Below are positions 42,821 through 55,366 of a stretch of DNA of 64,000 nt, piece by piece (the stretch's first letter is position 1; each line of letters opens with the position of its first letter). The position numbers were made by a program, and so were the translations under genes. The notes under the pieces were generated by a model. It saw only the letters and a list, made by a program, of their open reading frames with translations, ran no database searches and was not told where the DNA came from. The stretch comes from Caenorhabditis remanei (lineage: Eukaryota > Nematoda > Chromadorea > Rhabditida > Rhabditidae). The stretch spans positions 21,204,001 through 21,268,000 of the forward strand of contig NC_071332.1 of NCBI RefSeq assembly GCF_010183535.1, written 5' to 3'.

Positions 42821-45800
42821 GGTTTGCGTCTAGAAATTGGAGATTTGTGGAAAGAAACAGGAAAACGGAGATTTTTCTAAAATTTACGGCTCAAAATGTC
42901 ATGCAGGACTAAAGAAAAAACTGAACAAGATTTTGCCAGTTTCAATGGACGTGGGATACCAGAAATCACTAAAACTACAGTAACCCAGTCAGTTTCGCTA
43001 CGAGACCCATAAAACTCATATTTTCAGAATCCGGTGGTTTTGGTTGTATAAGTTTTTCGGGTCTCATAGCTGAATTACAGTGATTTTCAGATATTCGAAA
43101 AAATTCGAAAAAAAACAAGAACATTGCGGTATGCTTTCTAGATTGTAGTGTAAACTCAGGAATATCAATATGAGAAGTCGGAAATGAACAAAAATTGTAA
43201 AATCTTGACATATTTATTCAATATATTTTCCAATTTCCAGAAGAATCGACTCATAAGGGTCAGAAAAATATCAGCATGTGGTTTTTCAGGGTAAGGTATT
43301 TTAAGATAAAAAACAAAGACGGTATGCTGAAAAATCGTATACGCCTAGAATGCTGAGGATTCTAAATCCATTGTCAGATTTTAGCTATCTGGAAGGGGTT
43401 TTAAAGAAATTCTGAGAGCTCCTGCAGTTCCAAGCGCCTTCCGACCAAAAAGAATAGAAATGAAATAAAATAAGATGGGAATGGAAAAGAGTCCAAAAAG
43501 AAAGGAGCCCAATACCATAAATCACTGAATGAAGATTGGAAATAGATGAGAATCTCTGAATTTTTGCATTTCTCGTTCGAATCTGAGTCAGTGGAAAAAA
43601 ATGAGAATGGAGAATAACGAAAAACGATACCAAGAGGGGGGGAGCCGCCGAAGAAGGAAGACGAAGACACAGGAAATTGAGCTAATTAGGCGAAGGGAGC
43701 TCCCTTTTAAAGAAGAGAAGATATACACACACTTCTTTGACGGAAAAAAGTGGCACAAATTTGTTTATTTTTGGCGCCTCGCGGGTCATAGAAGGGGGGA
43801 AGGAGTGAGTGGAAAAACAACGGATTATTATTCTGAGTTGTTATTCTTATTATTATGCTGTTGTGTGTTATGAGTATTGGTTAGGGGGTGAAGGAAGGGA
43901 AAGTGACTTCTAGAAGAAAAATTATGATTAAAATTGGTGTTTATTTGAGAGATTTTGAGAGCCCGTCACGGTAACCCACTACCCTCAATTTAAGTGTGCA
44001 TATATATTTGAGATCGCGTCACAGCTCCAGGTAGAACGCTACTACCCTAGTTTTTTGTATGTATACTAAACAAGAACTGAGCTATATTTTTGTAGTTGAC
44101 CTCTTTTTGGTAGCTCCGCCCACTTTTGAGTTATGACAGTTGAGAGGTGGGACTAGAGGCTCATAGGCAGCGCAGGGTCCGGCGGTAATGGTGTATTGCT
44201 AATCCGGTTAATTTAAGTTATTTTGTGTGTACTAAACGAGACTAGGGCTACATTTTTGTAGTTGACAATTTTTCAGTTGGAGCCCTCCCTGATGAGTTAT
44301 GAAAGATTGAAGTTTGTCAGTGTAAACTTACACTGCCCAACTTTAGTCAGTGTAACACTATACACTGACCAAGCTCAACCCTTCATAACTGTCTAGGAAG
44401 GTGTCATACAAACAAGTTGTCAACTACAAAAATGGAGCCCTAGACTTGTTCTATAAGAATATATTAAATTCAGAATGATTAAACATCGTACAACAGAGTT
44501 AATATGACCATTTTCAATAAAAAACAATTTGGAGAAAGTACGACTTAGCCTCGTTTAGACGCTCAAAAACATACCAAGACTCAAAATTCTTCACACAAAA
44601 TTTATATGAGTACAAAGCTAGTATTATGAGAATTTCGAATCCGTTTTTAGATTTTAAATTGGTCAAAAATGAACCGAGATACAACTTTTCCAGTTGAGAC
44701 TACTTGTATACGGAGGAGCTTCAGAACTTTACCACGATTTACAATAAGTTAAACAAAAATTATATTAAAAGAAAGCTGAAACTATGAAAATTCCAAATCT
44801 GTTGTTAGATTTCAGATTTGTCAAAAATCGAGTGAGTTACAACATTTTAGAAGTTATCATTTCAGATTTCTGATCGTATAACTTCAATTTTATGCGGAAA
44901 GTTTCATAACCCCAAAAACTCAACCCCAAAGAACTCCCCAATTCCAAGAAATGTTGCATTTTCTTTCCCCACAAAAAAATAGTGTAGGAGACCATAAGAC
45001 GCAGAGAAAGTAATAAAGAATGAGTGGAAAGAAACCCGAAAAGAAGACGAAAAGACGATGCATTTTTAATAGAAATGGGTTGGGACACAATGAAAAGGGG
45101 GACACTAAACATTTATCACTTTGTTGCTATCACAGAGCTGTGCAGCTGCTGGTGCTAAACTTAATCCAAGAGACATGTATAAAAAAAAGTGTGTCCAGCC
45201 GCCCCCAACAGCACAGATCAAACGACATTGGGGGGTCAAAAAAGTTGTGTCCGAGCGTCGTGTAAACAACAAAAATAACGAAATTTGGACACTCTCCCTC
45301 TCTTTTTCTTCTTAGATTTCCTTTATTCTGCTGCAAAAACGCCGCCGTTCACACAGCTTTTGCAAGTGAGAGAAAGAGCTAAAGTCATAAAGAGAGACCA
45401 GACCGCCCATCTGTCTGCTTAACCCAAGGAGGAGGGAAGAAGAAAAAATATAAGATGGAGACGATTTGAGGCAATTAGTGATGCGTGGTGGTAAAATGGG
45501 TGTAAGAGACTCTTCACTCTTCAAACGGGCGGGAGAAAAAAGGGGGCGGAGTCGTTAGCTCCGCCCTTTTGCAGTTTTGACGCAGATTCTTAGCTTAAAA
45601 AATAACGACTTTAATAGTAAAGCTACAAACGAGAACTCCTGGTTTTGGTTATCTGTTACAATAAACTCCGAAAAAAACTTTTCGAAAATTAGAGAAAATC
45701 GGCCAACTTTGACTAAGTGGTCTGAAGTTGCTTGCGGTTCGATTCTTGAAAATTTGGGTTTTTTGAATAGAACAAGACTAGAACTATATTTTTGTAGTTT

Positions 45801-46378
45801 ACAACTTTTTTATAAGAGCCGAACCTAAAAAGTTATGGGATGGCAAAAACAAGGTGTATCTACAAGTAGTAGTTAAGGTGCCCGATCAAATGGTTGGTGT
45901 GAAGTCAAATATGGTTCAACTTTTACAAAGCTTGTACCATTAAATAGACAAAAAGCAGGGTTACATTTTTGCAGTTGACAACTTTTTTCTACAACCCCAT
46001 CCTGGAGAGCTATAGCCTTAACAAGAACGGATACCTATTCTGAATCACCTATCCTCTTCTCCCGTTATTTTTGACCAAAGTTATCAAAAATGTATTCTTC
46101 CAGTCTGAAATGACCTATAAACTTTTCAAATTCTATAAAACGGATCTAAAGATCGAAGGTCTGTTCTTTTTGAATAAACACGTCCTCCAAAAAGGGTGCA
46201 AGAAGGCAGCTTGAGGGAGCAAGAAGAAAGGGGGGGGGGAATATGCAAATTATGTGTGACAAATACTTCTGTCACATCACCCTTTATGTTTGTGCAAAAC
46301 GGCAAAAACGCCCCAAGGGACCCTCCGGAGCGGTCAAATTAATTCCCTCCGCTGCGAAAAGAGAAGCAAAAAAAGTTT
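42821..46378. other. Long intergenic region, no protein gene supported
   Basis: 3.5 kb. 43.6-43.9 and 44.9-45.55 kb are purine-rich and GC-richer and carry GACGCAGAGAA motifs (for example near 44999), as in nematode promoters. MITEs of the GGCTACATTTTTGTAGTTGAC family lie at about 44060-44170 and 44235-44450, and fragments at 45775-46110. Reading frames here are short, overlap on both strands and show no domains. Confidence 0.5.
46368..46374 (-). terminator. RNA polymerase III terminator of the tRNA
   Basis: Seven T on the reverse strand, four bases after the end of the tRNA. Confidence 0.85.
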
Positions 46379-46395
46379 CACTCCCGGGTGGGCTC

Positions 46396-46431
<36 letters not shown>

Positions 46432-46451
46432 GCCTATTGCGCCACGGAAGC
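46379..46451 (-). tRNA. tRNA-Asn (anticodon GUU)
   Basis: Reverse strand, 73 nt including the discriminator G. Acceptor arms GCTTCCG and CGGGAGT pair with two G-U wobbles. The D stem is GCGC...GCGC, the anticodon arm TTCGG-CTGTTAA-CCGAA, and the T arm GGTGG-TTCGAGC-CCACC. A box TGGCGCAATAGG and B box GGTTCGAGCCC are intact. No intron. A T7 terminator follows directly. Confidence 0.96.
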
Positions 46452-47029
46452 CGGCGAGCGATAAGGGTACGAAGGGCGTATAGGAATGTGCGGGGAATTT
46501 GGGGAGAGAGGAGGAGGGAAAGTTCTCACGGAGTATAAGGTGGGGGGGGGGGGGTAACTTGATAGCCCACTATTTAGTACTTCAAGGGAAAATGACGGAA
46601 TAAAAATTGTATACTTATACATACTAAAATATAGAGAATTTGAAAATGTCTAATAAATCATAAATCCAGGAAGGGAAAATTTTAAGAAATTTGATATACG
46701 GGGACCTCCTGGAAAGTGGCTTCTAACTTCCCCCTGAAAATTTAAAAATAATAATAAAAGAGGGGGAAACCGAATATATATTCGATACACACTAAGAATT
46801 GAAATTGAGGGTTCCGGAGGGGGAGAAGTGGGTGAGAGTAGTAGGAATCACTTTACACACTCGGATCTAGTGTGAAGAGTTGGGGTGGATCCACACATAT
46901 ACTCAATTCTTATATTGCTACACACCACTGGGTACTTACTTTTAGTGCTTTTAGTATCGGGTAGCCAAAAGAACGGAAAAAATCCAAAAAAATCGGCTGG
47001 GATCCGGTCTAGCTAGGCTTATCAAGATT

Positions 47030-48060
47030 AGTTCTAAAATTTGCTGCTGGAAATGTCTGAAAATGTCTGAAACTTGGCTGAAATACTAAAGAAGATATGG
47101 TGAACAAGAATATCACAAATTTAGTCTAGGTTAATAGTGATGCTTTTGAGATATGGCAGTTTGAAGTGGGCACTATGGTTAGAAGAGACCAGGCGCATCG
47201 TTAAAATCGAAGTTTCTTTGGAATTTAGAAGTGGAAACGTCTGAAAATTAGCTGAAATACTAAAGAAGACATGGTAAACAAGAATATCACAAAATTAGTC
47301 CAGGTTGGTATTACTGGTTTTGAGTTCCTGCGAAAAATTTCAAAATTTCACAAAAATCATGATTTTCGCTATTACCGTTTTTCTCTCAGAATCTCAAAAA
47401 CTGGTAACACATTTTAAAAAATTGTGTGTTATTCTTGTTTGAAATGCCTCATTAAATTAATTTTCAGATAATTCGACGGAAAAGTTTGGAGAAAATACGT
47501 TTACAACCGGGTGCACGCTGTTCTAACATCACAGAGTAGGTCCTCCACGGTTAACCACCATGTTAACCACCATATCTCCTGAGTCAGAATTGCAAATCTA
47601 TTATAATTTTGTGATATTCTTGTTCAGCATATCTTGTTTGGTATTTCAGCCAATTTTCGGACGATTTGACAAAGAAATGTTTAAGAAAATTGAATAAATG
47701 TAAATTTCTAATTTCTGCTGGCTTAGTGCAAAGTAGCATCGCGTAGTTAACCTTGATGAGGGATATAAGCTAAAATAGTTGCGGATAGTTGATAAAATAC
47801 TGTAATATTTGAATATAAAATGCCTTGTTTGGTATTACAGCCGATTTTCAGAGATTTTTAGCGGTGGAGAAATCAAGAAATCACAACTTAAGCCATAGCG
47901 ACCACCCACTGCTTCCTTTAAGTTTACACCTACTTCGAACCCCTATATCTCCAAAGCAGCACTATCAACTTAGATTAATTTTGTGATATTCTTGTTCAGC
48001 ATGTCTTCTTTAGTATTTCAGCAAATTTTCAGACATTTTCATTTACAAAATTTAGAGAAA
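47030..48060. repeat. Six-unit array with internal inversion (TTCAGCATGTCTTGTTTAGT family)
   Basis: Units near 47095 and 47270 are in reverse orientation (ATACTAAAGAAGATATGGTG, AACAAGAATATCAC). Those near 47430, 47615, 47810 and 47985 are forward (GTGATATTCTTGTTCAGCAT, TTTCAGCCAATTTTC). Spacing is about 170-190 bp. Confidence 0.65.
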
Positions 48061-49084
48061 TCGCGGTTTGAATGAGACGAAAAAAATTCGATTCCCAAAA
48101 ACAATTCTTGGGAAAAAAAGGAATTTTTCACCCAAGTCGACTAATAACTGCACCTCTCACACAAATTCTAATAAGACACCCTGGGGTGTCCCCCTGGGGT
48201 GTCCTGGTCCAGTGTCTAATTAGAAAAACACTTCCGGTGGTGTGCACAAAAACAATGGGGGGGGGGGGGGACGTTTCGCAACCATATCCAATCTGGGTAA
48301 AACAAAATACATAAAAAGTCAAAGGGGCTGTCAAAACACATAGCAATTTGCTCAATTGAAATAGAAAAAGGGGGTGCAGAGCAGGAAATTCGAGACACCA
48401 TTTATTTCTTTTTTTGGTTCTTTCTCGTCGAGAAGGCAATATTCTAAAATAAAACAAAAACCAAACATCTTTTGAGACACATAGGGGCGTTGGATTTCAT
48501 CTTGTACATAAAATAAAATATAAAAAATAGTATTTGGGTCAACAACGGAACGGAGGGGGAGGTGTCAGTTGTATATGTAATTAGTTATGGAGGAGAGATG
48601 GTGGGAAGGCGATAAGAATGAAGAAGAAAAGAGGAAAATAAGAAAATAAGCAATCTGTCAAGAACAGACCGAGGGGGACCGAGCGGCAACTGTCAATTTA
48701 TAAAAGGGGACCGATTTTCATTAGAAACTGTACTTGAGATCCCGTCACAGTTTCAGGTACAACGCTACTACCCTGATTTTTGGTATGAATATTATACAAG
48801 ACAAGGGCTACATTTTTGTAGTTGACAACTTTTTGATATCTCCGCCCACTTTTGAGATATACACGGTCAAAGTTGGGCGGGCATTCCGATGATGAGGCAA
48901 AAGAGAGAGGAGACGCAGAAAAGCTAGAGTGTCTGAATGTCTGCGTCTCCCTTCTTTTAAAGTCTTACAATGTGCAATGCTTACAAAAAGTTCTTTTATT
49001 ACGGTTCAAAACAAGAAAAAACTCGTTGGGTGTGATGACTTCAAACAGTTATAACTCAAAATCTGAAAAAGCTACTGAAATTTT

Positions 49085-49330
49085 GTCAACTACCAAAATA
49101 ATCTACATAAAATTTCCTATATTTTTGAAATTGCCCACTTTTTGATAGCTCCGCCCATTCTTGAGATACAACGTTTCAAAATCAGAGTCGCGAGAAAGGA
49201 GACGCAGAGAAGGCAGCTGCTCTCGCTTCTCTGCGTCTCGTCTCACCCTTCGGCGACTTTAAAGACGCATATCTCAAAAGTGGGCGGAGCTATCAAAAAA
49301 TGGCAAACTATGAAAATATAACTATAAACC
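49085..49330. repeat. Palindromic MITE
   Basis: TTTTTGATAGCTCCGCCCAT and GCATATCTCAAAAGTGGGCG are inverse arms around GAGACGCAGAGAA / TTCTCTGCGTCTC. It sits just beyond the 3' end of the WSN gene. A related half copy lies at 48780-48960. Confidence 0.7.
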
Positions 49331-49490
49331 TGTTCTGTACACCTATATAAAAATTTTACATAAAAAATTAAAATTAACATCACGACAATGTTTTAAAAAT
49401 GCTTTAATTTTTCCACATTTTTATTCAATCATTTTTCACATTTTTAAACACTTTATTTAACTTTTCTCAATTTTAAAATTCAATTTCTTC

Positions 49491-51591
49491 TTATCCCGTT
49501 GTCGAACTCGACGTCGTTGTCTTACTTCCACTGGAGACCCCTGCCGTCAACGGTGACACTTCTGAATTTGATCTACTCGCTCCGTTTATCGATTTCTTAT
49601 TCTTCTTTTTCTGTTTCTCCTCATCCATCTTAATCTCCTTATCCGCTCTCCACAAATAGCACAATCCCAGTATGAAGACGATAATGAACATCGCCACACC
49701 TACTCCAATAAGGCTGAACATGACAGTGCTGAAAAAATATATTTTGGTAACCGGAAAATAAGAAAACTGTATATGGATGTATATAAAAAGTCTCGGGCTA
49801 CATTTTTGTAGTTGACCGTTTTTTGATAGCTCCGCCCACTTTTGAGATATGCGCCTTTAAAGATGAGCGGTTCATTCCGTAAGGGGGAGTCGAGACGCAG
49901 TGAAGCTAGAGTGTCTGACTTTGAAACGCTAAATCTCAAAAATGGGCGGAGCCAGCAAAAGGTTTAAAACTACGAAAAAGTAGGAAATTTCATGTAGATT
50001 ATTTTAGTAGTTGACAAAATTTTAGTAGCTTTTGTAGATTTTGAATTATAACTGTTTAAAGACAGGTACCTACTTTTCAGTGTGTTTCCTTCGGTTTTGT
50101 CTCATCTTTAAAGGTGCATATCTCAAAAGTGGGCGGAGCTATCGAAAAAAGGTCAACTACAAAAATGTAGCGCATCCCCTTCTCTATCCATCCATACATT
50201 CAAAAACTCACTAATCACTATTCCTGCTTGCCAAAATCGGTTCGTACACTTTGCTCTCATAACTCTCAAAGAACAGATTCAGTGCTTGCATCGTTTCATT
50301 TGTCTCCTCGAAATTTTTCGAGTATTTCGAAAAGTTCAATCCAATTGTGTTCATTTCATTGACAACTGCTTCCAGATCTTCCAGCTGTTCTCTAGTAGTC
50401 TCATTTGAAGTCTCCTGGATAAGCTGATCAAGGGAATCGGAGATTTCAGTGAAGTTCAGCGGGATCCCAGTGACATTTTTGGCATTTTCGAATAGTGTGG
50501 TGTAGTTGTTGAGGGTAGATGAGTTGGAATCAGTTAAGCTATCCCTCCAAGTCTCCAGTGACTGATACATAGCTTCCAGAGAGGTCTGAAGCGCTGCCAG
50601 AGCCTTCAGGTTGCTAAGATCCTTCTGGGACAAAGAGCTATTCCGAATTTTCTCTTTGACGACTTCCAAATAAGGGATGACCTCTTGAAATCTGGATTTT
50701 TTATCGAGTACTTGCTTCATTGACACAACACCTTGAGTAGCTAGACCTAGTACCTCTGAATGACGGAATGGGTCCAGTAAGTGAGTTAAAGCATCTGATT
50801 CTAGACTTCTCGAGTGTTTCATAGAGAATAAAATGTTGCGGAGAGCTCTAAGAGCATTTTGAGCCTCTTGGAAGTTCGAGGTGATCTGGAGACCAGTAAC
50901 GACCAGTTTACTAAGCGGCGCTTTGAATTCCGGAGGGTTCTTCACCAGCGCACTCAACATCTCCCTCTCCTCCTTTGTCACTTCCAACATCCAACTAATA
51001 TTCTTCAACGCAATCCCCAATTTCTCTAGCTTTGCCATGGAATACGATAGGGATCTGGTGCGCACGACCTCCAGAATCCATGGATCCTTGAAATCCTCCT
51101 GGAGAGTCAACAGGTCTCGGTAGCCATTGGGGAACCCTAAGGAGTGTTTGATGGCAAGGGGTACTGTAGGTGTTTGGGTTAGCAGGGTGATCATGAGATG
51201 AAGATCTTTGAGAGAGGTGTCATTGGTGCTGTTCAACCTTTCAAACACCCTAATAACCTTCCTGGTGTCCACTTTCAACATTTGATCTACCGACTGAATA
51301 CCCAATAGCTCCGCTATGAGCTCATCTACAGGAATAGTGCCATCTATCAATCCTCTCTGAAGGTATATCCCATTGGTGATCCTAGCTATCATACGCATTC
51401 GATCCACGGAGATGGACCAGGTGTCTGGAAATTTTTTTGGATGAACTGGTACCAATAGAGCACGGTTGCTTACCATTAACATCCCGGGCACCTGATGATG
51501 TGATGGTGCTGATGATTGTTACGAAGATTGCAGTGATTATATCTGGAAAATTGAAGCATTTTGGCCCAAAGAATGATAAAAACTTACACAT
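49491..51591 (-). CDS. WSN-domain single-pass membrane protein
   Basis: Reverse-strand exons 51591-51588, 51542-51474, 51424-50212 and 49728-49491 give about 507 residues. The first coding exon is just ATG plus T. The N-terminus (MYIITAIFVTIISTITSSGA) is a signal peptide. Residues about 25-65 form a WSN domain: DTWSISVDRMRMIARITNGI, LQRGLIDG, VDELIAELLG. A long helical, N-glycosylation-rich ectodomain follows (several NxS/T such as NSTNDTS and NVTGIPLNFT). The last exon encodes one membrane helix (FSLIGVGVAMFIIVFILGL) and a basic, Ser-rich cytoplasmic tail. WSN proteins are nematode-specific with unknown function. Intron 3 (483 nt) is almost entirely MITE sequence. Reading straight through the first donor also gives an open frame, but the family start supports splicing. 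Confidence 0.85.
49785..50180. repeat. MITE filling intron 3 of the WSN gene
   Basis: GGCTACATTTTTGTAGTTGACC, TAGCTCCGCCCACTTTTGAG, then CTCAAAAGTGGGCGGAGCTA and GTCAACTACAAAAATGTAGC. Contains GAGACGCAG in the loop. Confidence 0.75.
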
Positions 51592-52273
51592 TGTGCGGAA
51601 TTATTTGGAATTTCCAAATTGGAACTGAAACTGAAAAACAGCTAAAATTTGTTTTTAGAAAATTCTCAAAAATAGATATAGGGCACGGTTTTATATTGAC
51701 GTGACTCAATCAAAAAATTAATTTTTGAAAAAATAAAGATGATATTTTAAGTTTGAGAGTCTGTCACTAAGTCAGTTTTAGTTATAGCTAAAATATTTGT
51801 ATATATTTGTGTAGACCAATTGCAGGGCTACATTTTCATAGTTAATCATTTTTTGATAGCTCCGCCCACTTTTGAGATATGCGCCTTTAAAGATTGGGGG
51901 AGACGAGACGCAGAGAAGCTAGAGTGTTTGTCTTCTGACTTTAAAGCGTTATATCTCAAGAATGGGCGGAGCTATCAAAAAGTTTCAAACTACAAAAATG
52001 TAGGAAATTTTATGTAGATTATTTTGGTAGTTGACGAAATTTTAGTGGCTTTTTCAGATTTCGAGTTATAACTGTTTGAAGACACCCAATGTATTTTTTC
52101 TTGTTTCGAACCTATTTTTCTCCGTTTTTCCACTTTTCACAGTAATAAAAGGGTGTAAGTGTGCACGGCCCGTTCTCCCCAACAATTGTACATATATTGT
52201 ACAAACAATTCAAAACATTTTCAATTGTTCCCAAAATTTTTTCTCCACCGAGAAAAAATAAATATAAATAAAA
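51592..52273. other. Divergent spacer between WSN and transporter genes
   Basis: Contains a MITE at about 51815-52090 (GGGCTACATTTTCATAGTTA, TAGCTCCGCCCACTTTTGAG, inner inverse arms). The remaining 200-250 bp on each side are the likely promoters. No gene seen. Confidence 0.5.
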
Positions 52274-55210
52274 ATGGCATTCTCCTACATTCGTCTACCG
52301 AGAATGTCATCGTCTTCTTCTTCATTTTCCCAGCTATCGATTTCTCCCGATTCTAATCCAGAAGAAGACGTCATCTATGAGTATGAGAAGAAGAAGAAAA
52401 AACGAAAAGTTTCGAAATTCGTATTCGGTCACAAAACTCGCTTGTATATTATGGTGTTACTGTAAGTTCCTGGTTACTGAGAATGACAGATCACATAAAA
52501 ATAAAAATTCCAGGTTATTATGTCTAACTCTACCACAAATGAACTCGATCACATTTAATTTCACTGTGATTTGTATGGGCGACTTGGTGGAGAGACATCA
52601 GGCGCTGAATCGGAGTGGTGAGTCCAGACTGCCTAGAAACCCAAATATTCAAAATCAGCTCGTCAAGACGCGTCGAATGAGTATAATCATGGCATGGTTT
52701 GAAGCAAGTTGGGTCTCACCACGAAAATTACAGTAGTCACTTTTAAAGGTGCATACCGTAGTTTCGTGGTGGGACCCAACTTGCATCAAACCATTTCATA
52801 ATTATACTCATTCAAAGCGTCTTGACGAGCTGATCACGCCCAACAAACTTAAATTTAAAAAATCTAAGCAGCAATTAGAGAAACGTGACACTTTATAATT
52901 CAGAAATTCAAAAAATTAAAATTATCGTGTTTTTTCTAATTTCTGCTTGGATTGAAATTTAAGTTTGTTAGACGTGATCAGCTCGTCAAGACGCTTTAAA
53001 TGAGTATAATCATGCCATGGGTTGAAGCAAGTTGGGTCTCACCACGAAAACTACAGTAATCACTTTTAAAGGCGCACACCGTAGTTTCGTGGTGGGACCC
53101 AACCATGCCATGATTATACTCATTCGAACCGTCTTGACGAGCTGATCACGATTAACATACTTAAATTTCAATATAATCGTTCCAGACTCCCACTGGATGT
53201 CATCTCCCACTCACAAATCCTTCATCTTCTCCTCCACAGCCATCGGCGCAGTCATAGGCCTCATCCCCTCGGTCCCCCTTATCGATGCCCTCGGTATCCG
53301 CGTGGTTCTCACAGTCTCCGGTGTCATTTCAGCCGTCGGCTCCATATTTTTCCCGCTAGCCGCCGATTTCAACTACTACGCCGTAATATTGTGTCGGGTA
53401 CTTCAAGGATTAGGGATCTCCATCTTGTTCACCGTGGTCGGTGTGATCCCAGGAGTCTGGGCGCCCCGCAACGAGACCGGCACATTTCTAGCCATCCTGT
53501 CGTGCGCCTTCCAGTTAAGCATGATAATTTGTATGCCCATCTCTGGAATTCTTTGTGAGACTCCATATCTCGGATGGCGATCCATTTACTACATATTCGG
53601 CGCGGCCACTCTTTTGATCTACACAATTTTCTTCACTTTCTACACAGATTCTCCTAGGATTCATCGAAATGTGTCGGAGAAGGAATTGAAACGAATCGAA
53701 AGTGGCAAATTGGAGACGCCCGTCCAAGAGGGTGTCCCCTATTGGGCAATATGTAGTGACGTCACTGTTCTTGCCGCGTGGCTTTCGGTTTTCGGTGGCA
53801 ATTTTGGGTTTACTATACTCACTTTGTATGGACCCACTTATTTGAAAGATGTACTCCATTTTGATGTGAAGGAGACGGGCTTCGCGACAGCGTTGCCGTT
53901 TATATTGAGTGCTGTTGTGAAGTTTGCGGCGGGACGGATTTCGGATAAGATGGATCATTTGTCGGAGAAGGTGAGCTGGAAAAAACGGAGAAAAACAGGT
54001 TCGAAACAAGAAAAAAAAAGTCTTCAAAGAATTATAACTCAAAATCTGAGGAACATACTAAAATTTTGTCAACTACAAAAATAATTTACATAAAATTTCC
54101 TATATTTTTGTAGTATAAGACTTTTTGATAGCTCCGCCCATTTTTGAGTTATACGCCTTTAAAGATAGGCGGCTCATTATAAAAAAAATAAAATTGGCCA
54201 ACTTTGAAAACTTGTCACAAAGTCAGTTTTATTCACAACTAAAATATTTGTATATATTTGTGTAGACCAGTTTCAGGTCTAGATTTTCATAGTTCACCAT
54301 TTTTTGATAGCTCCGCCCACTTTTAAGATATGCGCCTGTAAAGATAAACTGCTTCTTCTAGAGGGAGTCGAGACCCAGAGAAGCTAGAGTGTCTGCCTTC
54401 GCTGCGTCTCTCTTTTCGCTACCCTGACTTTAACGGCTCATATCTAAAGAATGAGCGGAGCTATCAAAAAGTTGAAAACTGCAAAAATATGCATAATTTC
54501 CTGCAGATTATTTTTGTAGTTGACAAAATTCTAGTAGCTTTTCCAGATTTTGAGTTATAACTGTTTGAACGTGTATTTTCATGCTTTGAACATAATTTTT
54601 CTCGTTCACTTTTCTCAGACTTTGAAACGTTGTATCTCAAAAGTAAGTGAAGCTATCAAAAAGTTGTCAACTACAAAAATGTGCAGAATTTTCTGTAAAT
54701 TATTTTGTAGTTGACAACTTTTTGATAGCTCCCCCCATTTTCAAGATGTATCCCTTTTTCAGACGCGCTTCACTTTCTGCGCCGTGGTCTCCCAGGCTAG
54801 TGTCGTCCTCGGGCTAGTCCTCATGGCAATGACATCAAATCGACGAGTTGCTCAATTTGCGTACACCTTTGCTATCACCTCGTCCGGATTGAATATCGTG
54901 GGAAATGTCAAGTGTATTCAGTTGGTAGGGATATCGTAAATGCGCTCTGTTGTACACAAAAATCTGATTTTAGCGTTGCCGTCAACACGTCCACTTCGCC
55001 ATCACCGTCATCTCCTTCTGCGCCTACTTGATCCATTTCGGAGCACCGATTGTAGTGGGGTGGCTGACATCTAGTGAAGGGGATACTGTTGGATGGTCCC
55101 GGCTCTTTATTATCGTGAGCGTTATCACAGTGCTCACAAATCTGCCATTCCCGTTTTTGACATCGGAGGAGCCGGCGCCGTTTGTGAGGGTGGTGAAGGT
55201 GGAGGAGTAA
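52274..55210 (+). CDS. Major facilitator transporter, SLC17 (anion/phosphate) type
   Basis: Exons 52274-52461, 52514-52617, 53186-53970, 54763-54924 and 54974-55210 join in phase to about 491 residues. A Ser- and Lys-rich cytoplasmic N-terminus leads to about twelve hydrophobic segments. SLC17-like marks are QMNSITFNFTVICM in helix 1, LGIRVVLTVSGVISAVGSI, LCRVLQGLGISILFTVVGVI, LGWRSIYYIFGAATLL with a following DSP motif, and AAGRISDKMD before helix 8. SLC17 proteins carry organic or inorganic anions, often driven by Na+ or H+; the substrate here cannot be told. Intron 2 (568 nt) holds a double palindrome and intron 3 (792 nt) a MITE chain. No broken frame. Confidence 0.88.
52656..53150. repeat. 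Two copies of a palindrome joined by a third inverted repeat
   Basis: CAGCTCGTCAAGACG...CGTCTTGACGAGCTG palindromes at about 52658-52834 and 52978-53148 share the core GGTGGGACCCAAC / GTTGGGTCTCACC. Between them, CAACAAACTTAAATTT and AAATTTAAGTTTGTTAGACG form another inverted pair. A further half unit follows the second copy. Confidence 0.75.
54040..54760. repeat. Chain of MITE pieces in transporter intron 3
   Basis: Four or five TTTTTGATAGCTCCGCCCAT or inverse modules alternate with GTAGTTGACAAAATT and GAGTTATAACTGTTTGAA modules. Similar chains are at 51.8-52.1 and 49.9-50.1 kb. Confidence 0.65.
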
Positions 55211-55366
55211 AGATCATTCTTATTGTTATATTCAAACATTTTCAAAAGAAATTTTTTTTTTGAAAATTGAAGAATAAAAATTTCCATATCAATACCGCGC
55301 CTATTGTTATGAGATTCCCCTCTTATACCCCCTTCCAGCTCTTACCTTTCCATAGGTCTCTAAAAC

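Larger units (their letters stand above)
46452..49490. other. Intergenic, repeat-rich
   Basis: No protein gene supported. It contains the G runs at 46542-46554 and 48257-48270, the repeat array at 47.03-48.06 kb, a small hairpin near 48164-48224 (GACACCCTGGGGTGTC) and MITEs at about 48780-48960 and 49085-49330. Confidence 0.5.

Noticed and set aside
43385..43670. Two overlapping reverse frames rich in Phe and Ser
   Set aside because: Overlapping frames in pyrimidine-rich DNA; no conserved features.
47030..48060. CRISPR-like reading of the 170-190 bp repeat array
   Set aside because: Units are long and degenerate, partly inverted, and there are no cas genes. Eukaryotic repeat.
48128..48457. 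109-residue reverse frame near 48.3 kb
   Set aside because: Crosses the 14-G run and a hairpin; Pro/Cys content follows the simple sequence and no family is recognised.
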